Below, in pieces: positions 9,022-18,078 of a stretch of 64,000 nt of DNA (its first letter is position 1; every line of letters begins with the position of its first letter). The translations under genes were made by a program, and so were the position numbers. Source of the DNA: Planktomarina sp. (GTDB taxonomy: Bacteria > Pseudomonadota > Alphaproteobacteria > Rhodobacterales > Rhodobacteraceae); NCBI GenBank assembly GCA_017856985.1, contig JAFMEA010000001.1, positions 124,001 to 188,000 of the forward strand, given 5' to 3'. Below the pieces are notes generated by a model. The model did not search any database. It saw only the letters and a list, made by a program, of their open reading frames with translations, and had not been told where the DNA came from.

Positions 9022-9039
9022 TTTGCAAGCGTATGCAAA
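9022..9039. promoter_or_regulatory. LacI/GalR-type operator in the divergent gap
   Basis: Half-sites TTTGCA and TGCAAA flank AGCGTA, giving an 18-bp dyad with the central CpG characteristic of LacI-family operators. It lies just downstream of the putative -10 box and 31 bp before the ABC ATPase start, where bound repressor would block initiation or early elongation. The LacI-family gene of the same operon (17062-18078) is the obvious candidate regulator. The same site could also control the left arm, whose first start is 105 bp away. Confidence 0.65.
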
Positions 9040-9069
9040 TGCGATTCTTTTTTTTACTAGGGACCTTGT

Positions 9070-10119
9070 ATGGCTGAAATTAAGCTTCAAAATTTGTCAA
9101 AAAGATGGGGCTCGTTTGTCGGTGTAGAAAGCTTTAACCTTACGGTCAAAGATGAGGAGTTCTTAGTACTTTTGGGACCGTCAGGATGTGGAAAAACAAC
9201 CACAATGCGCATGATTGCAGGCCTTGAAGAAGTGACGGATGGAGATATCCTAATCGATGGTGTTCGGGTGAATGATCTAGACCCTAAAGATCGTAATGTG
9301 TCGATGGTATTTCAATCTTACGCACTTTATCCAAATATGAATGTGTATGAAAATATCCGATTCCCACTAAAAGTACGAAAAATTCCAGAATCAGAGCACA
9401 ATGATAGGGTGATGCGTGCATCTTCCATGGTAGAGTTGGACGAATTCTTACACAGGAAACCTGCTGAACTGTCTGGTGGCCAAAGACAGCGTGTTGCTCT
9501 GGCCCGGGCAATTGTCCGCGAGCCCAACGTATTTCTTATGGATGAGCCACTCTCCAATCTAGATGCGAAATTGCGCGTATCGACCCGAGCACAAATTAAA
9601 AACTTAAGCCATGAACTAAAGGTTACGACGATCTACGTCACCCATGACCAGATTGAGGCGATGACGCTTGCAGATCGTGTGGTGGTTATGAAGGGTGGAG
9701 TTATCCAACAGGTTGGCAGTCCAACTGAAATTTATGACCGGCCAGCAAACGCCTTTGTTGCAAGTTTTATTGGTGCGCCAGCCATGAATCTGGTTGAAGG
9801 AAGTTTGACTGACGGCCAATTTATTGGTGGTGACCTCAAGGTTGCTGGGTTAAATTTCCCAAATCAAACTGCCCAAATTGGTTTTCGTGCTGAGGATGCA
9901 AGCATTGTAAAAAAAGGTGGAGATATTAATGCGGCCGTTTACACGATGGAGCTTTTGGGTGACGCAACAATGATCACTGTTCGGGTGAACGGCGAATTGG
10001 TGTCAGTTAAAGCACATAAAGATTACCGGGCAGAAATTGGTGACATGGTTCGCATTTCTGTACCTAAAGAAATTTGCCATTTGTTTGATGTTCAAACGGG
10101 TGCGCGGATTGGGGGCTGA
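9070..10119 (+). CDS. ABC transporter ATP-binding subunit, CUT1/MalK-UgpC type
   Basis: A 349-aa protein with Walker A GPSGCGKTTTMRMIAG, signature LSGGQRQRVALARAI, Walker B VFLMDEPLSNLDAKL and switch His in TIYVTHDQ. The C-terminal ~110 residues form the TOBE/MOP region typical of MalK/UgpC subunits that energise carbohydrate importers. It is the first gene of the right arm, followed by a solute-binding protein and two permeases, so the importer set is complete. The ligand cannot be read from sequence; MalK-type subunits point to a sugar, polyol or glycerol-phosphate-like solute. LacI-type control through the operator at 9022-9039 is expected. Confidence 0.93.
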   Translation: MAEIKLQNLSKRWGSFVGVESFNLTVKDEEFLVLLGPSGCGKTTTMRMIAGLEEVTDGDILIDGVRVNDLDPKDRNVSMVFQSYALYPNMNVYENIRFPLKVRKIPESEHNDRVMRASSMVELDEFLHRKPAELSGGQRQRVALARAIVREPNVFLMDEPLSNLDAKLRVSTRAQIKNLSHELKVTTIYVTHDQIEAMTLADRVVVMKGGVIQQVGSPTEIYDRPANAFVASFIGAPAMNLVEGSLTDGQFIGGDLKVAGLNFPNQTAQIGFRAEDASIVKKGGDINAAVYTMELLGDATMITVRVNGELVSVKAHKDYRAEIGDMVRISVPKEICHLFDVQTGARIGG

Positions 10120-10200
10120 TCCCCTTTAAGGTTCCCCATGGTGGGGATTAACCAAGATGTGGCAAAGTTTGTCGTATCTTACTACAACTGGGAGAAACAA

Positions 10201-11436
10201 ATGTTTCTAAATAAAATAACGATAGCTGGGGCGTTTATGGTCCTTGGCAGCACAGCAATGGCGGGATGCGGAATTTCTTCTGGTAACGTCAAAATTCTTT
10301 CAAATGACTTTCCCGCAATCCAATCAGTAACAGCTGGCGCAAGCGCTTGCGCAGGCGACGGGGTGACGGTTGAGGCAAACCTAACCAAGGATCACAAAGA
10401 CATAATGGTAGCAGCACTTACTGCAAACCCTGCGCAATATACTTCAGTTATTGCGAGTAATTCTACTTTGGTTACACTGATGAATGATGGATTAGTGCGT
10501 CCCTTAGACGCGTTGGTTGCAAAGCATGGTGCAGGTTTAAACCCAAGTCAGATGATTACTATTGATGGCAAAATTATGGCTGTCGCTTTTGGAGCAAATG
10601 CTCAGCATTTATTCTCACGTTCTGATATCTTGAAAAAAGCAGGTGTAAGTAGCATTCCTTCAACATATGAAGGCGTCTTAGCGGCCGCTAAAGCGATTAA
10701 GTCTGCTGGGTTAATGGATTATCCAGTGGCCCTAAATACTAAAGCTGGCTGGAACCTTGGAGAAGAGTTTGTAAACATGTACATGGGTACAGGCGCTGAT
10801 TTCTTTAAGCCAGGTACTGCACAAGTAGCGGTGAATAATGATCATGGCGTTGCAACTTTAAATATGCTTAAATCCCTGGTTGCTTATTCAAACCCAGATT
10901 ATCTTACTTACGACTCAAACGCCACTCAGGCAGAATGGGAAGCTGGTAATGTAGCACTTGCAACTATGTGGGGAACTCGCGGCGGTGCCGTTTTAGACGA
11001 TGAAGGCTCTACTAAAGCTGTATCATCTAATACTGTGCTAACTGGTGCACCAACATGGGGCAATAACGCGCGGCCTGCTTCAACACTCTGGTGGGATGGC
11101 ATCTCTATATCTGCAAATATTTCTGATGCAGATGCTGAGGCTACTTTCGTGGCTATGATGAACGGCATATCTTCAGATGTTATTAAGGCGAATAATAGTG
11201 ACACAGTTTGGCTTGGAGTCGGATATACACCAAGCCCTGCATCAGCAGGAGTTTCTGCAACTGCTGCAGACGGTGCTGCACCGTATCCAATGCTTCCATT
11301 TATGGGTGCATTGCACGGGGCACTCGGTGCTGAAATCTCAGACTTCCTCCAAGGAAATGAAAGTGCTGAGCAAGCTTTAGCAGATGTTGAGGCAGCTTAT
11401 ACTGCAGCAGCAACAGAAAAAGGTTTCCTTAAGTAG
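10201..11436 (+). CDS. ABC transporter periplasmic solute-binding protein, CUT1 family
   Basis: A 411-aa exported protein. The signal peptide runs MFLNKITIAGAFMVLGSTAMA, with probable cleavage before GCGISS. The ATG at 10201 has the ribosome site GGGAG; the open frame extends upstream to 10138, but that would place charged residues before the signal peptide. Family features include a TWGNNARPASTLWWDGISI segment and an alternating two-lobe pattern. It is a type 1 (MalE-like) binding protein. A perfect 16-bp GC-rich palindrome sits inside the gene at 10337-10352, and a UUCG hairpin follows the stop. Ligand unknown. Confidence 0.9.
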   Translation: MFLNKITIAGAFMVLGSTAMAGCGISSGNVKILSNDFPAIQSVTAGASACAGDGVTVEANLTKDHKDIMVAALTANPAQYTSVIASNSTLVTLMNDGLVRPLDALVAKHGAGLNPSQMITIDGKIMAVAFGANAQHLFSRSDILKKAGVSSIPSTYEGVLAAAKAIKSAGLMDYPVALNTKAGWNLGEEFVNMYMGTGADFFKPGTAQVAVNNDHGVATLNMLKSLVAYSNPDYLTYDSNATQAEWEAGNVALATMWGTRGGAVLDDEGSTKAVSSNTVLTGAPTWGNNARPASTLWWDGISISANISDADAEATFVAMMNGISSDVIKANNSDTVWLGVGYTPSPASAGVSATAADGAAPYPMLPFMGALHGALGAEISDFLQGNESAEQALADVEAAYTAAATEKGFLK

Positions 11437-11445
11437 GGAAAACTC

Positions 11446-11469
11446 AGGGAAGGGGTTCGCCCCTTCCCT
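11446..11469 (+). terminator. UUCG-loop hairpin between binding-protein and permease genes
   Basis: A perfect 10-bp stem AGGGAAGGGG / CCCCTTCCCT closes a TTCG tetraloop, starting 10 bp after the solute-binding protein stop. There is no T-tract, so it is more likely an mRNA-stabilising or partial-termination element. Such elements keep binding protein in excess over permease, as known for MalE and other binding-protein operons. Confidence 0.7.
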
Positions 11470-11496
11470 AATGTCAACACTCGATAGGCGCTTGAA

Positions 11497-12528
11497 ATGA
11501 AAAACCGTACATTTTTCTGGTTTATTCTGCCATCATTGGTGACGATGATACTGTTTATAGCATTACCTATTGGATCAGTATTTATTCAGTCTTTGCACAT
11601 TGAACATGGGGCAGTTTTTAAAGAGGTTAAAAATTGTGGGCCATTTGGATGTAAGCTTGAAATCCAAGTGGATGTTGAGGCTAGCGCTCAGCTGAAAGCA
11701 GATCGACCGTTAGGAAAATTCAACGGGTTTGGTACCTATAACAACAGAAATCATCTTGCCGTATCGGAATTAGCTCAAGCTTGGGCTGACAGTCCAAATT
11801 GGAAGATCTTTTTAAGTAGGACTTACAACTTACCGTTTTACCGTGCGCTCGCATTTACTCTCACGTATACTTTTGTGGTTACACCAATGGTGTTGCTACT
11901 TGGCTTTTGCATCGCGCTGGGCGTCAATAGTTTGCCCAAACAGTTCAAGGGGCCAACTATTTTTGTTTCGCTTCTTCCAATGATAGTGACACCATTAATC
12001 GGCTCGCTGATACTTTTTTGGATGATTGATGCTGAGGGGATTTTAGGTTCCACGTTACAGTGGCTTTTTGAAGATCCAAATTTGTCGTTGAAGGCTTCAC
12101 CTAAGTTAACCTGGATTATGTTAATAATCTATGGAATCTGGCACTCGGCCCCCTTCGCATTTATTGTTTTTTACGCAGGCCTTCAAACGGTTCCAACTGA
12201 TACGATTGAGGCTGCTATGATTGATGGTGCATCTCGTTGGGAACGCACCCGTTATGTTGTTTTACCTCATTTGGTTCCATTAATTGTTTTTATATCACTA
12301 ATCCAATTAATGGATAATTTCCGCGTATTTGAGCCTATCGTTGGATTTTCAGCGCAGGCGAGTGCAACCTCACTTTCATGGATTATTTTTAATGATCTTG
12401 CTGGTGGTGAGGGTACCTTCTTTGGCTCTGCGGGCGCTACGTCTGTTCTAACTATTCTGGGTGTTGCTGTGTTGCTAATCCCAGTGCTGCTCAGAACTTG
12501 GCGCGACTTTAAGGGGAAGGTTGTCTAA
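11497..12528 (+). CDS. ABC transporter permease 1, CUT1 family
   Basis: A 343-aa integral membrane protein. The first membrane segment is at about residues 7-27. A long hydrophilic stretch follows (about 30-110, containing CGPFGCKLEIQ), then five more segments. The cytoplasmic EAA loop is EAAMIDGASRWERTRYVVLPHL. The large first extracytoplasmic domain resembles MalF-like subunits. Its stop overlaps the next permease start as TAATG, showing translational coupling. It pairs with the second permease to form the importer channel. Confidence 0.9.
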   Translation: MKNRTFFWFILPSLVTMILFIALPIGSVFIQSLHIEHGAVFKEVKNCGPFGCKLEIQVDVEASAQLKADRPLGKFNGFGTYNNRNHLAVSELAQAWADSPNWKIFLSRTYNLPFYRALAFTLTYTFVVTPMVLLLGFCIALGVNSLPKQFKGPTIFVSLLPMIVTPLIGSLILFWMIDAEGILGSTLQWLFEDPNLSLKASPKLTWIMLIIYGIWHSAPFAFIVFYAGLQTVPTDTIEAAMIDGASRWERTRYVVLPHLVPLIVFISLIQLMDNFRVFEPIVGFSAQASATSLSWIIFNDLAGGEGTFFGSAGATSVLTILGVAVLLIPVLLRTWRDFKGKVV

Positions 12529-13409
12529 TGTCGGAAATTATTCACCGTCGTCCCTGGCCATTGAAAACTATGATTTGGTTATTTGTTTTGTGTTGGGTTA
12601 TTACCGCCGGTTTTCCATTCGTGTGGACCTTGTGGGGCTCATTTAAAGTTCAAGGTGATTTTTTTTCTAAGGCAGATTGGGCTTATGCATTAAGTGGTGT
12701 GCGCACTCAGGTTGAAACTGGGGGCGTTTTTACTGGGGACGGTTATTTTGGTGCTTGGATCACAAAATCATTTTGGGTTGCTGCACTTAATACAATGATA
12801 GTAGTAATTTCTGTTGTTGTTATATCACTCACCTTGGGCACTTTAGGTGGTTACGCACTTGCCCGCTCTGGTAAGAAATATGCTTTTTATCTGTTGATGT
12901 TGGCTTTGGTTTTTCGCGCCATGCCGCACATTACTCTAGTATCAGGTTATTTATTGCCTTTCTTTGAGTGGAACCTTTGGGGGCATTTACCAACGGCTAT
13001 TATTGTAATGGTAGCAATCAATCAGCCATTTACATTGTGGATGTTGCATAGTTTTTTTCTCAATATACCCAAGGACCTTGATGAAAGTGCGATGGTAGAT
13101 GGGTGTACCCGTTTTCAAGCATTTAGGCATGTGATCGTGCCGGTCATGTGGCCTGGTGTTATTACTACTGGCCTATTTTCTTTTTTGCTTGCCTACAACG
13201 ACTTCACCGTCACAGCTACATTATTGAGTCAAGCAAACCAGACCATGGTCCCAAAAATTGCAAGTTTTTTAGGGACAACTCAGACTGAAGGAAATGTAAT
13301 GTTTGCTGTAGCTGCAGTTGTCTCTGCAACAGCCCCACTGTTTGTTTTAGTTATGTTTTTTCAACGTCAAATAGTGAGTGGCCTTACGTCAGGAGCGGTA
13401 AAAGGATGA
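12528..13409 (+). CDS. ABC transporter permease 2, CUT1 family
   Basis: A 293-aa integral membrane protein of the MalG type with about six segments. Its EAA loop is ESAMVDGCTRFQAFRHVIVP. It begins in a TAATG overlap with permease 1 and ends in an ATGA overlap with the SnoaL-like gene. The SnoaL protein is therefore made from the same tightly packed mRNA as the importer. Function as the second transmembrane half is clear; the transported solute is unknown. Confidence 0.9.
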   Translation: MSEIIHRRPWPLKTMIWLFVLCWVITAGFPFVWTLWGSFKVQGDFFSKADWAYALSGVRTQVETGGVFTGDGYFGAWITKSFWVAALNTMIVVISVVVISLTLGTLGGYALARSGKKYAFYLLMLALVFRAMPHITLVSGYLLPFFEWNLWGHLPTAIIVMVAINQPFTLWMLHSFFLNIPKDLDESAMVDGCTRFQAFRHVIVPVMWPGVITTGLFSFLLAYNDFTVTATLLSQANQTMVPKIASFLGTTQTEGNVMFAVAAVVSATAPLFVLVMFFQRQIVSGLTSGAVKG

Positions 13410-13939
13410 GTGGAGCAAGACCAGAACAAGCGGCATTGAGTAGAGATACAGATATGTCGAAGACGGATGAAACACGGGCAGTTATTGAGGCAATGGTTGA
13501 TGGCCTAAATGACCACCGTATCGTAGATATTGGTGAATTTTTCACAGAGGGATTTCGCTGGATGGGAAATACTGGCTGTGGCACAAAAGAAGGCGTGCGC
13601 CAGTTTCAAGATAATTGGCAAAAACCATTTCAAGCTGCATTTTCTGATAAAGTGTGTGTCGATGAAGCTCGGCTCTACATGGGGGAATGGGCTGCAGCCT
13701 TTGGGCGGCAAGATGCAGTTCATAGTGGAACCTTCATGGGTGTCGAACCCACAGGAAAAAAAATTCAAATTCGCTACATGGACTTTTGGAAAGTCGAAAA
13801 TGGAAAGATCGTAGACAATTGGGTGATGGTAGATTTCCCAAACGTTCTCGTACAATTAGGCGTTGACGTGTTTTCTGGCCATGGCTGGGAGTCCTACGAT
13901 CGGACGGAAAAAATGGCCTCTGAGCCAAGGAAAAATTAA
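13406..13939 (+). CDS. Single-domain SnoaL-like (ester cyclase-type) protein
   Basis: A 177-aa protein with one SnoaL/NTF2-like domain. Family motifs are [19 protein letters not shown], then [19 protein letters not shown]. The start at 13406 overlaps the permease stop as ATGA; an internal ATG at 13454 is an alternative. Its last codon overlaps the HisD-like start as TAATG. It is the only single-domain member of the five SnoaL-like proteins here, and its C-terminal wording (VQLGVDVF) is repeated in the second half of the 15249 protein. Cyclase, dehydratase or isomerase chemistry is possible. Confidence 0.85.
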   Translation: MSGARPEQAALSRDTDMSKTDETRAVIEAMVDGLNDHRIVDIGEFFTEGFRWMGNTGCGTKEGVRQFQDNWQKPFQAAFSDKVCVDEARLYMGEWAAAFGRQDAVHSGTFMGVEPTGKKIQIRYMDFWKVENGKIVDNWVMVDFPNVLVQLGVDVFSGHGWESYDRTEKMASEPRKN

Positions 13940-15252
13940 TGACAATAACTTATTTGAAAACTGGCAAGCCTGATGCAGAACGTGCATTGGATGACGCAAA
14001 TACGAAGGCTTCTGTTGAAAAAATTCTGGTAGATATTGAGGAGCGTGGTGATGCTGCTGTCCGGGATTTGTCTTCCAAATTTGATAAATACACTCCAAAA
14101 AACTTTAGGCTAACCGATCAAGAGATAGAAAGTCTTTTGGCGGCTCTTTCGGAAAGGGAATTGGCTGATATTAAATTTGCGCAGGAGCAGGTTCGAAACT
14201 TTGCCCAGGTACAACGAGATAGTATGTTGGATGTTGAGGTCGAAACACTACCTGGCGTCATTTTAGGTCATAAAAACATTCCAGTTCAATCTGTGGGTTG
14301 CTATGTGCCAGGTGGAAAGTTTCCGATGGTTGCCTCAGCTCATATGTCTGTGGCAACGGCATCTGTGGCTGGTGTACCTCGCATTATTGCCTGTACTCCA
14401 CCTTTTAATGGACAACCCAACCCAGCAGTAATTGCGGCCATGCACCTTGGTGGCGCACATGAAATTTATGTAATGGGTGGTATACAGGCCGTGGGGGCCA
14501 TGGCGATTGGAACTGAAACAATTGAGCCTGTCCATATGCTGGTTGGTCCTGGAAATGCCTACGTGGCTGAGGCTAAGCGCCAATTGTTTGGTCGTGTTGG
14601 TATTGATTTGTTTGCAGGGCCTACTGAAACGATGGTGATTGCAGACGACACGGTTGATGCGGAGCTATGTGCAACTGATCTTTTGGGGCAGGCTGAACAT
14701 GGTTATAATTCTCCTGCTGTTCTAGTCACTAATTCTGAAAAATTAGCGAAGGCTACTATGGAAGAAATTGACCGCCTTTTACAAATTCTCCCCACAGCTG
14801 ATACGGCTGGAAAGTCGTGGCTGGATTATGGCGAGGTGATTGTTTGTGAAACATACGATGAAATGTTGGAAATTGCTAATGAGATAGCGTCAGAGCATGT
14901 GCAGGTAATGACGGATCGAGATGACTGGTTCTTGGAAAACATGACTTGTTATGGGGCATTGTTTCTAGGGGCGCGGACGAATGTTGCTAACGGTGACAAG
15001 GTTATTGGAACTAATCACACGCTCCCGACTAAAAAAGCTGGTCGTTACACTGGTGGGCTTTGGGTAGGCAAGTTTCTTAAAACGCATAGCTATCAAAAAA
15101 TCACGACTGATGAAGCGGCAGCAGAAATAGGGGCTTATGGATCTAGGTTGTGCTTGCTTGAAGGTTTTGTCGGCCATGCAGAGCAATGTAATCTACGTGT
15201 ACGGCGTTATGGTGGCCAAAATGTTCCTTACGGCGAAGGAGCAAAGGGATGA
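13939..15252 (+). CDS. HisD-like zinc-dependent alcohol dehydrogenase (catabolic histidinol-dehydrogenase paralogue)
   Basis: A 437-aa protein of the histidinol dehydrogenase family. Residues equivalent to the E. coli HisD zinc and catalytic set are present: Gln251 and His254 in LLGQAEHG, Glu319-His320 in ASEHVQ, Asp353 in [10 protein letters not shown] and His413 in GFVGHAEQC. HisD enzymes oxidise a primary alcohol to a carboxylate using two NAD+. Non-histidine relatives such as the dihydroxypropanesulfonate dehydrogenase HpsN act in sulfonate catabolism. No other his gene is nearby, and the gene is translationally coupled to SnoaL-like genes on both sides. Oxidation of an imported polyol-like alcohol is inferred. 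Confidence 0.85.
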   Translation: MTITYLKTGKPDAERALDDANTKASVEKILVDIEERGDAAVRDLSSKFDKYTPKNFRLTDQEIESLLAALSERELADIKFAQEQVRNFAQVQRDSMLDVEVETLPGVILGHKNIPVQSVGCYVPGGKFPMVASAHMSVATASVAGVPRIIACTPPFNGQPNPAVIAAMHLGGAHEIYVMGGIQAVGAMAIGTETIEPVHMLVGPGNAYVAEAKRQLFGRVGIDLFAGPTETMVIADDTVDAELCATDLLGQAEHGYNSPAVLVTNSEKLAKATMEEIDRLLQILPTADTAGKSWLDYGEVIVCETYDEMLEIANEIASEHVQVMTDRDDWFLENMTCYGALFLGARTNVANGDKVIGTNHTLPTKKAGRYTGGLWVGKFLKTHSYQKITTDEAAAEIGAYGSRLCLLEGFVGHAEQCNLRVRRYGGQNVPYGEGAKG

Positions 15253-16301
15253 AAAATGCTAAGGCTCTAAGGGCGCAGATTGCGACTTTGAGTCTAGCCA
15301 TGACAGACTTTGACCCAGATTCTGTACAATCAGTATTGAGAAACTTTATGGCACCTGATGCAACAGTACATCTGTGTCATCCTTTTGGTGATATCGTAGG
15401 CCCTCAGGCCCTGTATGATTTAGCCTATGCTCCCCTACTCATTGCTTTTCCTGATCTAGAGCGCCGCGATTGGATCATTAGCACTGGCACAGATGCCGAT
15501 GGTGCCGATTGGATTGGCTGCGGGGGTCACTACGTGGGTACCTTTGTCAGCCCCTTTCTTGATATTCCACCTACAGGTCATCTGGCCCATATGCGGTTCC
15601 ATGAATTCTACCGCGTTGTAGACGGTAAAGCTGTTGAGATGCAGGCTATTTGGGATTTTCCAGAGCTGATGTTGCAGGCAGGTGCTTGGCCCATGTCTCC
15701 GAGCTTAGGGCGTGAGATGTTCATTCCTGGCCCCGCGGCGCAGGACGGCCTGAAGCCTGATGGGCGAAATGCCGAGCAAAGCGCACACAGTCTTAGCGTT
15801 GTGATGGGGATGCTTACTAACCTTTCCCGACATCCGGTTGAGGGTGGAGCTGAAATCATGAAATCCGAAAAGTATTGGCACCCGCAGGTCAATTGGTATG
15901 GCCCTGCAGGAATTGGCACGGCACGCGGCCTTGCAGGGTTCCGCAATTGGCACCAGATTCCATTTCTTAACGCTCTGCCTGATCGCCGTGGTGGAACAAC
16001 TGGCAGCTTGGCCTGCCACTTCTACGGTGATGGTCCATACGTTGTGGCCACAGGCTGGCCCAACATGCAAATGACTGTTTCAGGTGATGGTTGGTTAGGT
16101 ATTGCGCCTGCAGGACAAGAGATCACAATGCGGAGTTTAGATTTCTGGCGAGTGGAAGGCGATCTAATCCGCGAAAATTGGGTTCTGGTTGATCTACTCA
16201 ATGTTTATGCTCAGCTAGGTGTTGATGTGTTTGCCCGTTTGCGTGAATTTAATAAAGCACGATCAGTGGGGCGAATTGAAATAGATAAGGGTATGCCATG
16301 A
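15249..16301 (+). CDS. Tandem SnoaL/NTF2-like protein, form B
   Basis: A 350-aa protein with two SnoaL-like halves. The first ends [20 protein letters not shown] with [17 protein letters not shown]. The second ends [20 protein letters not shown] with [31 protein letters not shown] in the linker region links it to the minus-strand protein at 7916-8917. The start overlaps the HisD-like stop (ATGA), and the end overlaps the SDR start (ATGA). Fusion of two domains suggests an internal pseudodimer, since the fold usually acts as a dimer. Reaction unknown. Confidence 0.85.
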   Translation: MKNAKALRAQIATLSLAMTDFDPDSVQSVLRNFMAPDATVHLCHPFGDIVGPQALYDLAYAPLLIAFPDLERRDWIISTGTDADGADWIGCGGHYVGTFVSPFLDIPPTGHLAHMRFHEFYRVVDGKAVEMQAIWDFPELMLQAGAWPMSPSLGREMFIPGPAAQDGLKPDGRNAEQSAHSLSVVMGMLTNLSRHPVEGGAEIMKSEKYWHPQVNWYGPAGIGTARGLAGFRNWHQIPFLNALPDRRGGTTGSLACHFYGDGPYVVATGWPNMQMTVSGDGWLGIAPAGQEITMRSLDFWRVEGDLIRENWVLVDLLNVYAQLGVDVFARLREFNKARSVGRIEIDKGMP

Positions 16302-17062
16302 GTTTACCAAAAACCCCATCATTCCGCCTAGATGGCAAGAGGGCCCTAATTACAGGTGCTTCTTCGGGTATTGGCATGGGTTGTGCGGTTGCCCTCGCTG
16401 AAGCAGGTTCTGCGGTCACTCTGGCGGCGCGCTCCATAGATAAACTGGAAGAAACTGCGCGCCAACTTAGACAGGCAGGGCTGTCGGCAGAAGCTTTGGC
16501 AATGGATGTCTCTGATGTTGCAGCCACTCAAAAAGCAGTTGCATCAAAAAAGCCATTTGATATCTTAGTAAACTCGGCTGGTACGGCAGCACATTCTTTG
16601 GCAATTGAGACGACTGAAGAAGATTATGATGCTGTTGCAGGCCTCAACATCAAAGGGGCATACTTCTTAACTGCAGCTGTGGCTAAGGCCCTTGTTGAAG
16701 CAGGGAAACCTGGTAGCTTAATAAATGTATCCAGTCAGATGGCGCATGTGGGTGGGATTGAGAGAGCAGTTTATTGTGCTACAAAACATGCCGTTGAGGG
16801 ATTTACTAAGGCAATGGCGATTGAATTAGGTCCCCATAAAATTAGGGTCAATACGATCTGTCCAACTTTTGTACGCACGGCCCTTACTGAACCTACTTTT
16901 GCCAATCCTGATCGTGTTAAATGGCTCAAAGAAAAAATTAAGCTAGGACGCATTGGTGAGGTAACTGATATGATGGGTGCGGTTGTCTATTTGGCGTCAG
17001 ATGCGAGTGCGCTTATGACCGGCACTCACATGTTAATTGATGGTGGTTGGACGGCAGATTAA
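16298..17062 (+). CDS. SDR-family NAD(P)-dependent oxidoreductase
   Basis: A 254-aa classical short-chain dehydrogenase. The cofactor loop is TGASSGIG and the structural motif NSAG. The catalytic Ser lies in NVSSQMAH and the YxxxK motif is YCATKHAVEG. A C-terminal LIDGGWTAD is typical of the family. Start and stop are coupled to the flanking genes (ATGA and TAATG). It probably oxidises a secondary alcohol of the same imported compound handled by the HisD-like enzyme; this is inferred from the operon. Confidence 0.92.
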   Translation: MSLPKTPSFRLDGKRALITGASSGIGMGCAVALAEAGSAVTLAARSIDKLEETARQLRQAGLSAEALAMDVSDVAATQKAVASKKPFDILVNSAGTAAHSLAIETTEEDYDAVAGLNIKGAYFLTAAVAKALVEAGKPGSLINVSSQMAHVGGIERAVYCATKHAVEGFTKAMAIELGPHKIRVNTICPTFVRTALTEPTFANPDRVKWLKEKIKLGRIGEVTDMMGAVVYLASDASALMTGTHMLIDGGWTAD

Positions 17063-18078
17063 TGGAAAAGGTAACCTCTCTTGAAGTAGCAAAGCGTGCT
17101 GGGGTGAGCCAGTCTGCGGTAAGCCGTGTCTTTACGCCAGGAGCGTCTGCAAGCAATAAGACTGCTGAGAAAGTGCGTGAAGCTGCACAAGAGCTGGGCT
17201 ACCGGCCAAATATTTTAGCACGTTCTTTAATTACTGGAAAAAGCCGCATTATAGGCCTTATAGTTGCATATCTGGATAATTATTTTTATCCAGCAGCCTT
17301 AGAGAAACTTTCAAATGCCCTTCAAAAAGAGGGGTACCATGTTCTTGTATTCATGGCCTCTAATGACAATCAATCGACTGAGCAGGTCATTGAAGAGTTA
17401 CTCGACTATCAAGTTGATGGCATTATTATTGCCAGTGTTGGAATTTCTAATGATGTAACGGCGAGATGTGAGGCAATGGGTGTCCCTGTTGTTTTATTTA
17501 ACCGAGCGCAAGACAAACTGGCCCATAGTTCTGTTACTTCAGATAACATAGAAGGTGGCCAAACTGCGGCACAGTTTTTATGTGGGGCAGGCCATAAACG
17601 TATTGCTTATATTGGGGGTTGGGTTGGTGCGTCCACTCAACGCGACCGCGAGGCGGGATTTTGTTCTGGTCTAAAAAAATTTGGAAAAACCCTTTTTGCA
17701 CATGCCTTAGGTAATTTTTCAACTGACACCGCCAAAGATGTAGCTCGTGAAATGTTTGCAGCTTCGGGAAGGCCTGACGCAGTATTTGTAGCAACTGACC
17801 ATATGGCGTTTGCTGTAATGGATGTCTTGAGAACAGAACTTGGTTTAAGCATCCCAGAAGACGTTAGTGTCGTGGGCTATGATGATGTTCCGCCGGCATC
17901 ATGGGCAGGATATAATTTAACGACTTTACGCCAAAGAGCAAATTTGATGGTAGAACAAACGGTGCGACTTATGATTGATAAAATTCGTGATCCAGAGGTT
18001 GCTCCAAAGCACCTAAAAATAAATAGTCCATTGATTGTCCGTGGTTCAGCTAAAATTCCAAAGGGGTGGAATACATGA
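17062..18078 (+). CDS. LacI-family transcriptional regulator
   Basis: A 338-aa regulator. The N-terminal helix-turn-helix reads SLEVAKRAGVSQSAVSRVF. A hinge-like ARSLITGKSRIIGLIV leads into the periplasmic-binding-like effector domain, with PDAVFVATDHMAFAVMDVL and VSVVGYDDVPPASW. ATG at 17062 overlaps the SDR stop as TAATG; an in-frame TTG at 17047 is less likely. It sits inside the operon it probably controls. The 18-bp dyad at 9022-9039 fits its family's operator style, which implies repression relieved by a pathway metabolite. Confidence 0.93.
   Translation: MEKVTSLEVAKRAGVSQSAVSRVFTPGASASNKTAEKVREAAQELGYRPNILARSLITGKSRIIGLIVAYLDNYFYPAALEKLSNALQKEGYHVLVFMASNDNQSTEQVIEELLDYQVDGIIIASVGISNDVTARCEAMGVPVVLFNRAQDKLAHSSVTSDNIEGGQTAAQFLCGAGHKRIAYIGGWVGASTQRDREAGFCSGLKKFGKTLFAHALGNFSTDTAKDVAREMFAASGRPDAVFVATDHMAFAVMDVLRTELGLSIPEDVSVVGYDDVPPASWAGYNLTTLRQRANLMVEQTVRLMIDKIRDPEVAPKHLKINSPLIVRGSAKIPKGWNT

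Noticed and set aside
10138..10200. Upstream ATG start for the ABC solute-binding protein
   Set aside because: It would put a hydrophilic stretch in front of an otherwise clean signal peptide, and the ATG at 10201 has a GGGAG ribosome site.
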